This document shows positions 52,774-61,311 of a DNA stretch of 64,000 nucleotides, in pieces. Under the pieces are notes generated by a model, which saw only the letters and a list, made by a program, of their open reading frames with translations, was not told the origin of the DNA and searched no databases. Source of the DNA: [Eubacterium] eligens ATCC 27750 (GTDB lineage Bacteria > Bacillota > Clostridia > Lachnospirales > Lachnospiraceae); contig NC_012778.1 in NCBI RefSeq assembly GCF_000146185.1, positions 206,001 through 270,000 of the forward strand. The letters run 5' to 3'. The number at the start of each line of letters is the position of its first letter. Position 1 is the stretch's first letter. Both the position numbers and the translations under genes were made by a program.

Positions 52774-54345
52774 ATGGCATCAACATTTTTTGGATTAACA
52801 ATTGCATATACAGGATTGCAGGCTGCACAGACTTCAATCAATGTTACATCACATAATCTTGCCAATATTAATACTAAAGGATACACAAGGGAATCTGCAT
52901 CAACCAAAGCAGCTGATGCGCTGAGAACTTATGCAAGATATGGAACACTCGGTTCAGGAGTTGTTGTTGATGCAATCAACCAGACAAGAGATTCCTACTA
53001 TGATGAGAAGTACAGGAATAATAATACTAATTATGGACAGTATAATGTTAAGAACAGTTATATGTCACAGATAGAGAATTATCTTAATGAATTTACTTTA
53101 AAGGGATATTCCACAGAGTATGAAAATTTCTTTTCAGCACTTAACCAGCTTGACCGTACTCCGGCTGACACATCTGCAAAGAACCAGCTTATTAATAATG
53201 CAAAGAGTCTTACAGATTATTTTAATACTTTATCAACTAACTTAAGAAATGTTCAGGTTGATGCCAATAATGAGATTAAAGATGCTGTACAGCAGATTAA
53301 TTCCCTGGCACAGAATATTTCATCGCTTAATAAGCAGATTAACCAGATTCAGGCAAATTACGGTAACGCCAATGATTTGAAGGATCAGAGAAATGCCTTG
53401 ATTGATGATCTGTCACAGATTGTTAATATAACAGTAAGCGAAAGTGATATGGGTAACAATCTTACTAATCTTCAGATAACAATCAATGGTAATAGTCTTG
53501 TTGATGGGTATAACTACCATACTCTCCAGACTGTTGCAAGGGAGAATCCAAGAAATGTATCTGATGCAGCAGGACTTTATGATATACAGTGGGAGAATGG
53601 TCAGGAGTTTTATATTTACAGTGATTCTTTAAGTGGTGAATTAAAAGGACTTATTGATATAAGAGATGGCTGTAATGGTGAAATTGAGAAATACGCATCT
53701 ACAACAGATGCTGCCGGTAATTCTACATATAAGACAGATGCAGATGGTAATATTCTTACAGAAACTGAAAGCCAGAAGGATAAGAACACACAATATAAAG
53801 GTGTTCCATATTATCAGTCACAGCTGAATCAGTTTATACAGACATTTGCATCATCTGTTAATGAGATACTTAATAAGGGTGTAACTTCTGATGGTTCGGC
53901 ACAGGGGATTTCACTTTTTGTTATGAAGGAAAATTCACAGGCGCTTACAGCAAGCACAGTTACGGTTAATCAGGCTTTACTTGATAACGCAGACCTTCTT
54001 GCAACCAAGTACAATGTAAGCGATGGTGAAGCAAATGTAGATTTGATAGTAGACCTTATTAATACTAAAGATGCCAGAATATATGATGGCGGTACAGGTT
54101 CATTTTTCCTTGAGAGTATCGTCAGTGATATGTCAATAGATTCAAGTAAGGCAATCAATTTTACAAAGAATTATATGAATCTTCAGACAACTATCCAGAA
54201 CCAGAGACTTTCTGTAATGGGAGTTGATACGGATGAAGAAGCAATGGACCTTGTAAAATTTCAGGAAGCTTATAATCTCAGTTCAAAAATGTTAAGTGTT
54301 ATGAATGAGTTATATGACAGACTTATAAATAACACGGGAGTATAA
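52774..54345 (+). CDS. flgK: Flagellar hook-associated protein FlgK-like, copy 2
   Basis: This 523-residue protein also has complete FlgK ends: LQAAQTSINVTSHNLANINT with KGYTRES, and VDTDEEAMDLVKFQEAYNLS before the last helix. It is about 120 residues shorter than its neighbour and clearly diverged, so it is a paralogue rather than a recent copy. It starts after AAGGAGG and is followed by flgL after 15 bp. It may be the main HAP1, with the first copy in a related role. Confidence 0.9.
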   Translation: MASTFFGLTIAYTGLQAAQTSINVTSHNLANINTKGYTRESASTKAADALRTYARYGTLGSGVVVDAINQTRDSYYDEKYRNNNTNYGQYNVKNSYMSQIENYLNEFTLKGYSTEYENFFSALNQLDRTPADTSAKNQLINNAKSLTDYFNTLSTNLRNVQVDANNEIKDAVQQINSLAQNISSLNKQINQIQANYGNANDLKDQRNALIDDLSQIVNITVSESDMGNNLTNLQITINGNSLVDGYNYHTLQTVARENPRNVSDAAGLYDIQWENGQEFYIYSDSLSGELKGLIDIRDGCNGEIEKYASTTDAAGNSTYKTDADGNILTETESQKDKNTQYKGVPYYQSQLNQFIQTFASSVNEILNKGVTSDGSAQGISLFVMKENSQALTASTVTVNQALLDNADLLATKYNVSDGEANVDLIVDLINTKDARIYDGGTGSFFLESIVSDMSIDSSKAINFTKNYMNLQTTIQNQRLSVMGVDTDEEAMDLVKFQEAYNLSSKMLSVMNELYDRLINNTGV

Positions 54346-54360
54346 CAAGGAGACAAAATT

Positions 54361-55917
54361 ATGAGAATCACTAACCAGATGATGATTAACAGTTCGATTT
54401 CGAATATTCAGGTTAATAAAAATCAGATAAATACTCTGAGTACAGAACTTTCTACACAAAAAAAGATAAGCAAGCCATCTGACGATCCAATTATTGCGAT
54501 AAGGGCATTAAGACTTCGTTCGAGTCTTGATGAGGTAACCCAGTATCTTGGAAAGAATATACCGGATGCATCATCATGGCTTAGTGTTACACATGATGCA
54601 CTTGATGAAAGTAACAGTATTATCAAGGATTTATACAAATATTGTGTGCAGGGCTCTACAGATTCTTATTCAGAATCTGAAAGAAATACTCTTGCAGAAA
54701 GTCTTAATAAGCTTGTGGAGGCTTATTATGAACAGGGAAATGTAGATTATGCAGGAAGATATGTATTTACGGGACATGCAACTGACAGACCGCTTACATA
54801 TCAGTCCGATGCAGATGCTAAGAATGTTGATTATTCAATTACCCAGAATTTTACAAGGGAAGATCTTTCTACAAAGACAGCATATACTAATGCCTACAGT
54901 AATGATGATATATTAAATCTTACAGTTAAGACAGATGCTAATGGAAATATAATTACACCTAATATCCAGAGTGTAAACAGAATACAGTTAGCTTATGATG
55001 AGATTAATGGCGGAACATTTACATTAGGAATGGGAAATAATAATTCTGCAAATGTTACTATCAATGCAGATGGAACAGTTACAATGAATGGCAGCCTTAC
55101 AGCTGATATAACTCAAGCAGATGGCAGTGTTGTGCAGAATCAGGTAAGCGTTGTTACAACATCAGATCCTGACTATATTCCGGGAGATAATGAGATTGCC
55201 ATAAATGCAACAACAGGGGAGCTGCTTCTTGGACAGAATGTATATCAGTCTGTATACCAGAATAATGAATTCTCAGTTACATATGAAAAGAGCAATTTCA
55301 TAAAGGGTGATATAGACCCGACAATGTATTTTGACTGTGTTGATAATAATACAGGAGTTGTATATGATAAAAAGAGTGAGGATATTGAATACATAGTTAA
55401 TTTCTCACAAAAGTTAAAGGTTAATACAGAGGCTGACGAGGCTTTTAACATATATCTTGGTAGAAACGTTAATGACCTTGTAAATACAGTTCAGAATGTT
55501 CTTGATATTGATGCCCAGATATCTAAGGTTGAATCAATGCAGAAGGATTCGCAGTATAGCGATGATGCTTCACAGGAAAAGCTTAAAACTATTATGGAAG
55601 GACTTACAAAGCAGAGAGATTTTGCAAAGTCTGAGATGAAGAATGCTTTTGAGGCAGGAATTGGTCAGATGCAGGGATATATGGATCAGGTATCAAATGC
55701 TAAGGCAGATGTTGGAAACAGACAGATAAGACTGGATCTTACTAAGACACGACTTACAGAACAGAAGACTAACTTTACTGATTTGAAGTCACAGAATGAA
55801 GATATTGATCTTGAGGAGATTGTTGTTACATATACATCAGCAGAGCTTGTATATCAGGCAGCATTATCAGCAGCCAGTAAGGTTGTACAGCAGTCACTGC
55901 TTGATTTCCTCAGATAG
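54361..55917 (+). CDS. flgL: Flagellar hook-associated protein FlgL (HAP3)
   Basis: This 518-residue protein has the flagellin-like ends of FlgL: MRITNQMMINSSISNIQVNK at the start and EEIVVTYTSAELVYQAALSA near the C-terminus. The long central part exceeds the usual 300-residue FlgL by about 200 residues, so it carries an extra surface domain. It would form the adaptor between HAP1 and the filament. Confidence 0.9.
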   Translation: MRITNQMMINSSISNIQVNKNQINTLSTELSTQKKISKPSDDPIIAIRALRLRSSLDEVTQYLGKNIPDASSWLSVTHDALDESNSIIKDLYKYCVQGSTDSYSESERNTLAESLNKLVEAYYEQGNVDYAGRYVFTGHATDRPLTYQSDADAKNVDYSITQNFTREDLSTKTAYTNAYSNDDILNLTVKTDANGNIITPNIQSVNRIQLAYDEINGGTFTLGMGNNNSANVTINADGTVTMNGSLTADITQADGSVVQNQVSVVTTSDPDYIPGDNEIAINATTGELLLGQNVYQSVYQNNEFSVTYEKSNFIKGDIDPTMYFDCVDNNTGVVYDKKSEDIEYIVNFSQKLKVNTEADEAFNIYLGRNVNDLVNTVQNVLDIDAQISKVESMQKDSQYSDDASQEKLKTIMEGLTKQRDFAKSEMKNAFEAGIGQMQGYMDQVSNAKADVGNRQIRLDLTKTRLTEQKTNFTDLKSQNEDIDLEEIVVTYTSAELVYQAALSAASKVVQQSLLDFLR

Positions 55918-55977
55918 TAAGTTTTAGCAGGATATGTAGCAGGGATAAAGGATAGATTATAAAATTGGAGGTTTGAC

Positions 55978-56433
55978 ATGAAAGTACAGACTAAATGGTT
56001 TGGAGAGATTGAAGTTAGTGAGGATAAAATCATCACATTTGATAAGGGAATTATTGGATTTGAGGACTGGAAGAAGTATACTCTTGTGTATGACGCAGAG
56101 AAAGAGGAGAATATATCAATTATATGGCTTCAGGCGATTGATGAGCCAACACTTGCACTTCCTGTCATGAAGCCGGAATTTGTGTTTGAGACATATGATC
56201 CTGTTGTTGAGGATGAGCTTCTTAAGGCTCTCGGAGATGATATACAGGATGATAATATCAGAGTGTACTGTGCGCTTACGGTACCACGGGATATTACTAA
56301 GATGACAATTAATCTTAAAGCTCCTATCATTGTTGATTTTGATACGATGAAGGGAATACAGCTTATAGCAGATAATTCTGAATATCAGGTAAGATATCCT
56401 ATATACGATATTCTAAAGAAGGAGGAGAACTAA
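55978..56433 (+). CDS. fliW: Flagellar assembly factor FliW
   Basis: This 151-residue protein is a typical FliW with [20 protein letters not shown] and [10 protein letters not shown] near the N-terminus, then beta-rich segments. FliW binds flagellin or CsrA in a partner switch that limits flagellin synthesis. CsrA starts one base after its stop codon, so the two are co-translated. Confidence 0.95.
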   Translation: MKVQTKWFGEIEVSEDKIITFDKGIIGFEDWKKYTLVYDAEKEENISIIWLQAIDEPTLALPVMKPEFVFETYDPVVEDELLKALGDDIQDDNIRVYCALTVPRDITKMTINLKAPIIVDFDTMKGIQLIADNSEYQVRYPIYDILKKEEN

Positions 56434-56434
56434 T

Positions 56435-56656
56435 ATGCTCGCATTATCAAGAAAGAAAGACGAAGCAATCATTATTAATGATGATATTGAGATTACAATA
56501 ATCGAAATCAAGGGCGACCAGGTAAAGCTTGGCATATCAGCTCCGAAGTCAGTACCTATATATCGTAAGGAAGTGTATGCACAGATACTTGATTCTAATA
56601 AGGAAGCAGCAAGTTCGGTTGATGTGAAGACTCTTAACCAGTTATTTAAGAAATGA
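56435..56656 (+). CDS. csrA: Carbon storage regulator CsrA
   Basis: This 73-residue RNA-binding dimer has the conserved [20 protein letters not shown] and [19 protein letters not shown]. It represses flagellin translation in Firmicutes by binding GGA motifs in its leader; such a site is seen at 60372-60412. AAGGAGG precedes the start. Confidence 0.97.
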   Translation: MLALSRKKDEAIIINDDIEITIIEIKGDQVKLGISAPKSVPIYRKEVYAQILDSNKEAASSVDVKTLNQLFKK

Positions 56657-56691
56657 TTTGTTTTATTTGTGTATATTTTTGTCCAAAGGGT

Positions 56692-56718
56692 TAAATTTTA
56701 CTTAACATTTTCCGATAT
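56692..56718 (+). promoter_or_regulatory. Sigma-28 promoter before flaG
   Basis: TAAA (56692-56695) and TCCGATAT (56711-56718) are 15 bp apart, an excellent flagellar sigma promoter. It would drive flaG-fliD-fliS and the following gene. Confidence 0.8.
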
Positions 56719-56784
56719 ATGCAGTACAACATGAATGTAACTACAGGATAAAGTTTTGTTTTCACACGGAGGTGGAATTGTATC

Positions 56785-57237
56785 ATGGGAATGGAAGTTA
56801 ATGGAGTAGCGGCAGCGTCAAGCTACCAGAGCCAGAATTTACAGGCTGCTAAGCCGGTATCACAGGTAAGCAGTGTTACATCAGCTACAGATAAGAGCAA
56901 TGAGGTTGTTGTTGATTCAGCAAAGTCAGCAGCATCTAATGTAGCAGTTTCTGTAGGACAGGCAGCAGACAGTGAGAAGAATGGCAACAACGCTAATGAC
57001 AATGACAAGGCAAAGAAGCAAGCTGAATCTATGGCTGATGTTAAGGATATAAGGAAAGTCCTTAACAACAATACGATTGCAGAATTCGGCTACAACGAAC
57101 CAACTAACAGAATCACAATTAAGATTAAAGATAAAGATACAGACGAAGTTATTAAGGAGATACCTTCAGAGAAAGCTCTTGAGATGCTTGCCAAGGCATG
57201 GGAGCTTGCAGGTATCATAGTAGATGAGAGGAGATAA
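56785..57237 (+). CDS. flaG: FlaG family protein
   Basis: This 150-residue protein has a polar, low-complexity first half and a folded FlaG domain (AEFGYNEPTNRITIKIKDKD, EVIKEIPSEKALEMLAKAWE). FlaG proteins influence filament length and are usually next to fliD, as here (stop and start 3 bp apart). Confidence 0.88.
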   Translation: MGMEVNGVAAASSYQSQNLQAAKPVSQVSSVTSATDKSNEVVVDSAKSAASNVAVSVGQAADSEKNGNNANDNDKAKKQAESMADVKDIRKVLNNNTIAEFGYNEPTNRITIKIKDKDTDEVIKEIPSEKALEMLAKAWELAGIIVDERR

Positions 57238-57240
57238 GCT

Positions 57241-59355
57241 ATGGCAATAAGATTATCTGGTATGGTATCGGGTATGGATACAGAATCACTTGTTTCAGCG
57301 CTCGTATCATCATATAAGTTAAAGAAAGACAATCTTGTTAAAGCACAGACCAAGCTTTCATGGAAGCAGGAAAAGTGGAAGACCATGAATACAAGTATTT
57401 ATGGGTTCTATAGCGGAAAGCTTTCAAGTGCAAGATTTTCTACAAGTTATAATCTGAAGACATCAAGTGTGTCTAATGATAAGTATGCTAAGGTTTCTGC
57501 AAGTTCATCTGCGGTAAGCGGAACACAGAGACTTAAGGTTAAGCAGCTGGCGTCAACAGGATATCTTACAGGTGGACAGATTAAAGCTGCTGATGGAAGC
57601 AAGGTTACAGGTGATACTAAGATATCAGACATAGTTGGAACAACAGATGGTTCTATAAGTTTTAAGACTGCTTCTGGAACCAAGAGTATTGATATAACAT
57701 CAGATATGAATGTTAACCAGTTCGTATCTAAGTTAAAGGAAGCTGGCGTTAATGCAAGCTTTGATGAGAATAATGCAAGATTCTTTATAAGCTCTAAGGA
57801 GTCAGGCAAGGATAACGATTTCTCGCTTGTGGCTAATGACTCTAACGGACTTAATGCATTACAGAAGCTTGGAATATATACAGTTAATGATACTGATTCA
57901 GCAGAATACAAGAGACTGGCAGCTTTAACAGAGGGCAGTGATGCATATAATACAGAACTTGAAGGTATGTATAGTAAGATTACAGCTGAGGATACTGCCA
58001 AGAGTTATGCTGATAAGTATAATGCAGCCAAGGATAAGCTTGATGCACTGGCAGCAGATGATACTTGGGATCATTCATTGACATTAGATGAATATGTCGC
58101 AAAGCTTAAGACAGAGACACCAGATATTCTTAATGCTTATGATAAGTATAAGAAGGAAAAGGTGGATTCAGAGGGCAATACAGTTAAAGATTCTGATGGC
58201 AAAGTTGTGTACGAATATGACACAGAGGCTATGGAAAAAGATGGTGTCAAGGATGAATATGAGGCTGCGGTAAAGAAAAAAGCGTCTAATGAATCACTGA
58301 TTAAGGTGTATGATGATAATTCCAAGGTTATTGAGGATACTAAGGATTATGTAACAATCGGCGATGATGGAAAAGCTGTGGCAGATGCTTCTAATGCCAA
58401 TATATTACAGGAAGTAAACGATACTAATGCTGACAGACAGGCTAAAGCTAAGGCATTGCTTGACTCTAAGATTGCAATGGCATCAAATGTTGCTGGTAGT
58501 GCGTCATCTTCAGGTGCTGTCAGAATAACAGGACAGGATTCAGAGATTGAGCTTAATGGGGCAACATTTACTAACAACTCTAATAACTACTCAATCAATG
58601 GTCTTACAATTGAGGCAATGGAAGTTACTGGTAATGATGAAGTAACTATCACAACCAACACGGATGTAGATGGCATATATGATATGATTAAGGGCTTCCT
58701 TAAGGATTATAACGATCTTGTCAAGTCTGTAGATGTTGCCTACAATGCGGCAAGCTCTAAGGGCTATGAGCCTCTAACAAGTGATGAGAAAGATGCAATG
58801 TCTGATGATGAGGTTAAGAAGTGGGAAGAAAAGATTAAGGATTCACTTCTTAGAAAAGATTCAACACTTGGAAGCGTTCTTGATACTATGAAGAATGATA
58901 TGGCAAGATCATTCAAGGTGGGAGATAAGTCCTATTCACTTTCTAGTTTTGGAATAGCCACACTTGGATATTTTAATTCTCCAGAGAATGAAACAGGTGT
59001 ATATCATATAGATGGTGATAAGGATGATTCTAAGACATCAGCTAATACAGATAAACTGAGAGAAATGATAGCAAGTGACCCTGATACGGTTATATCATTC
59101 TTTTCACAGTTATCTACACAATTGTATACTGATCTTGGAAAGAAGATGGCAGCATCATCAACAAGTAGTGCTTATACTATATATAATGATAAGCAGATGA
59201 ATACACAGTATTCAGAGTATAATACTAAGATATCAGAAGCAGAAGATAAAGTTACTACATGGGAAGATTATTATTATAGTAAGTTCTCAGCAATGGAATC
59301 AGCATTGGCTAAGATGAATGCGCAGTCATCATCGTTGACAGGTTTATTCAGTTAA
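57241..59355 (+). CDS. fliD: Flagellar filament cap protein FliD (HAP2)
   Basis: This 704-residue protein has FliD_N (IRLSGMVSGMDTESLVSALV at the start) and FliD_C (IYDMIKGFLKDYNDLVKSVD and the long final coiled coil). The length exceeds the 450-500 residues of many FliDs because of a long insert (about residues 215-420) rich in Asp and Lys. It caps the filament and folds incoming flagellin outside the cell. Confidence 0.93.
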   Translation: MAIRLSGMVSGMDTESLVSALVSSYKLKKDNLVKAQTKLSWKQEKWKTMNTSIYGFYSGKLSSARFSTSYNLKTSSVSNDKYAKVSASSSAVSGTQRLKVKQLASTGYLTGGQIKAADGSKVTGDTKISDIVGTTDGSISFKTASGTKSIDITSDMNVNQFVSKLKEAGVNASFDENNARFFISSKESGKDNDFSLVANDSNGLNALQKLGIYTVNDTDSAEYKRLAALTEGSDAYNTELEGMYSKITAEDTAKSYADKYNAAKDKLDALAADDTWDHSLTLDEYVAKLKTETPDILNAYDKYKKEKVDSEGNTVKDSDGKVVYEYDTEAMEKDGVKDEYEAAVKKKASNESLIKVYDDNSKVIEDTKDYVTIGDDGKAVADASNANILQEVNDTNADRQAKAKALLDSKIAMASNVAGSASSSGAVRITGQDSEIELNGATFTNNSNNYSINGLTIEAMEVTGNDEVTITTNTDVDGIYDMIKGFLKDYNDLVKSVDVAYNAASSKGYEPLTSDEKDAMSDDEVKKWEEKIKDSLLRKDSTLGSVLDTMKNDMARSFKVGDKSYSLSSFGIATLGYFNSPENETGVYHIDGDKDDSKTSANTDKLREMIASDPDTVISFFSQLSTQLYTDLGKKMAASSTSSAYTIYNDKQMNTQYSEYNTKISEAEDKVTTWEDYYYSKFSAMESALAKMNAQSSSLTGLFS

Positions 59356-59403
59356 TTATAGAATATATTAAATTATGGGATATCCATATATCATGGAGGA
59401 GTT

Positions 59404-59790
59404 ATGGCGTTTAATCAGAATATCGCACAGGAGTATAACCGTAATAAAATTCTTACAGCAAGTCCGGCAGAGCTTACACTTATGCTTTATGAAGGGGCAA
59501 TTAAATTCTGTAATATTGCATTAATTGCTATAGAGAAGCAGGACTATGAAAAAGCAAATATTAATATTAAGAAAGCTGAGAACATAATAACGGAGTTTAA
59601 GGTGACACTTAATCATAAGTATCCGGTTGCTAAGGATTTTGAAAATGTATATAATTATATATATTCATTATTGGTTGATGCTAATATTAAAAAAGACACT
59701 GAGATACTTAATAGGGCACTTGATGAAATCAGGGGCATGAGAGATACATGGAAAGAAGTTATGAACCGAACAAGGTCAATGAATAAGTAG
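59404..59790 (+). CDS. fliS: Flagellin export chaperone FliS
   Basis: This 128-residue four-helix chaperone has the typical YNRNKILTASPAELTLMLYE and GAIKFCNIALIAIE near the N-terminus. It keeps flagellin from polymerising in the cytoplasm. Its gene lies between fliD and a FliT-like gene, as in Bacillus. Confidence 0.93.
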   Translation: MAFNQNIAQEYNRNKILTASPAELTLMLYEGAIKFCNIALIAIEKQDYEKANINIKKAENIITEFKVTLNHKYPVAKDFENVYNYIYSLLVDANIKKDTEILNRALDEIRGMRDTWKEVMNRTRSMNK

Positions 59791-59799
59791 GAGACAGGT

Positions 59800-60273
59800 A
59801 TGACTACTAATTATCTTCAGATTATGATAGACAGTCTTAAGAAGAAGAAGGATATTCTTGATAAGATTATAGTTCTTAATGAGACTCAGAATAAGATACT
59901 TTCTAATACAGAGTTTGATCATGATGTATTTGAAAATAATATGCATGAAAAGGGTGAATGCATTGATGAATTGGAGAAGCTTGATGAAGGCTTTCAGAGT
60001 GTATTTGACCGTATTAAGGAAGAACTCAGTGATAATAAACAGATGTATTCTGATGAAATCGAAACTATGAAGACACTTATTAAAGCAGTTACAGAACTTG
60101 GCGCTAAGATAGAAGTTCAGGAAGCTCGAAATAAGGTTAAGGTTGAGGCAATGTTTCGCAGGGAACGTCAGGAGCATAAGGAAGCTAAAAGAAGTGCTTC
60201 AATGGCGAAGTCATATTATCAGAATATGAGCCGTGTAAGTGATGAACCTCAGTTTATGGATACGAAGCAGTAA
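59800..60273 (+). CDS. FliT/FlgN-like flagellar chaperone
   Basis: This 157-residue helical protein is encoded 9 bp after fliS. It resembles FlgN/FliT-type proteins (LQIMIDSLKKKKDILDKIIV at the N-terminus, later CIDELEKLDEGF), and its place matches fliT. It probably binds FliD. The similarity is low, as usual in this family. Confidence 0.75.
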   Translation: MTTNYLQIMIDSLKKKKDILDKIIVLNETQNKILSNTEFDHDVFENNMHEKGECIDELEKLDEGFQSVFDRIKEELSDNKQMYSDEIETMKTLIKAVTELGAKIEVQEARNKVKVEAMFRRERQEHKEAKRSASMAKSYYQNMSRVSDEPQFMDTKQ

Positions 60274-60301
60274 AAGTTTTTTAAAAAGTTATATTACGGA
60301 C

Positions 60302-60328
60302 TAAAGTTTTGGTACTAAGGTCCGATAT
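60302..60328 (+). promoter_or_regulatory. Sigma-28 promoter of flagellin
   Basis: TAAA (60302-60305) and TCCGATAT (60321-60328) are 15 bp apart. It gives the flagellin mRNA a leader of about 85 nt. Confidence 0.85.
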
Positions 60329-60371
60329 ATAAAGTACAAGGGAACAGAAAGTTTCCTGTAAACCATAACTA

Positions 60372-60412
60372 GATGCAGCATGGAAGCTGCATCACAATAT
60401 AATTTCAAGGAG
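60372..60412 (+). promoter_or_regulatory. Putative CsrA-binding leader of flagellin
   Basis: GATGCAGC-ATGGAA-GCTGCATC (60372-60393) is a perfect 8-bp stem whose loop shows GGA in the ATGGA context that CsrA prefers. A second GGA lies in the ribosome site AAGGAGGA (60407-60414). Two such sites, one on the ribosome site, copy the hag leader of Bacillus. Confidence 0.65.
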
Positions 60413-60421
60413 GAAAATATT

Positions 60422-61234
60422 ATGGTAGTACAACACAATTTATCAGCAATGAACACAAACAGACAGATGGGTGTAGTTACAAGCGCACTCCAGAAGTCAA
60501 CAGAGAAGTTATCATCAGGTTATAAGATTAACCGTGCTGGTGATGATGCAGCTGGTCTTTCAATCTCAGAGAAGATGAGAAGCCAGATCAGAGGTCTTAA
60601 TAAGGCATCTGATAATGCACAGGATGGTATCTCTCTTATCCAGGTAGCTGAAGGTGCTCTTAATGAGACACATTCAATTCTTCAGAGAATGAATGAGTTA
60701 GCAACACAGGCTGCTAACGATACTAACACATCAACAGACAGAACTGCAATAAAGGCTGAGATTGATCAGTTAACATCAGAAATTAACAGAATCCAGTCAA
60801 CAACACAGTTCAATACACAGAATCTGTTAGATGGAAAGTTCACAGGAAAGAATCTTCAGGTTGGTTCTCTTAAGGGACAGACAATCAAGATCAGCATCAG
60901 CAACATGAATGCTAAAACATTAGGTGTTAGTGGACTTACAGTTGATAAGAACAGTACAGCTGGAGTATCAATGTCAAAGATTCAGGCAGCTATTGATAAG
61001 GTATCAACACAGAGATCTAATCTTGGTGCACTTCAGAACAGACTTGAGCATACTATCAACAATCTTGATACAACATCAGAGAATACATCAGCAGCAGAGT
61101 CTCGTATCCGTGATACAGATATGGCTGATGAGATGGTACAGTACAGCAAGAACAACATCCTTGCACAGGCTGGAAATTCAATGCTTGCTCAGGCTAATCA
61201 GCAGACACAGGGAGTTCTTTCACTTCTCGGTTAA
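60422..61234 (+). CDS. Flagellin
   Basis: This 270-residue flagellin starts at ATG 60422 after AAGGAGGA. It has the conserved D0/D1 N-terminus (VVQHNLSAMNTNRQMG, LSSGYKINRAGDDAAGLSIS) and C-terminus (RIRDTDMADEMVQYSKNNIL). The central domain is short, as in many clostridial flagellins. The SILQRMNELATQAAND stretch is where TLR5 recognises flagellins. It lies under a sigma-28 promoter and a CsrA-type leader. Confidence 0.97.
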   Translation: MVVQHNLSAMNTNRQMGVVTSALQKSTEKLSSGYKINRAGDDAAGLSISEKMRSQIRGLNKASDNAQDGISLIQVAEGALNETHSILQRMNELATQAANDTNTSTDRTAIKAEIDQLTSEINRIQSTTQFNTQNLLDGKFTGKNLQVGSLKGQTIKISISNMNAKTLGVSGLTVDKNSTAGVSMSKIQAAIDKVSTQRSNLGALQNRLEHTINNLDTTSENTSAAESRIRDTDMADEMVQYSKNNILAQAGNSMLAQANQQTQGVLSLLG

Positions 61235-61256
61235 TAATTATTACTACTATAAGCAG

Positions 61257-61285
61257 AAGAGTCGGTGCTTGCACCGGCTCTTTTT
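61257..61285 (+). terminator. Flagellin terminator
   Basis: GAGTCGGTGC-TT-GCACCGGCTC (one G-T pair) is followed by TTTTT. Confidence 0.9.
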
Positions 61286-61311
61286 GTCTTTAAAGAAAAA
61301 GGGGTACATTA

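Noticed and set aside
60380..60421. Upstream start of flagellin inside the leader hairpin
   Set aside because: That ATG is in the hairpin loop without a ribosome site; ATG 60422 after AAGGAGGA matches flagellin N-termini.
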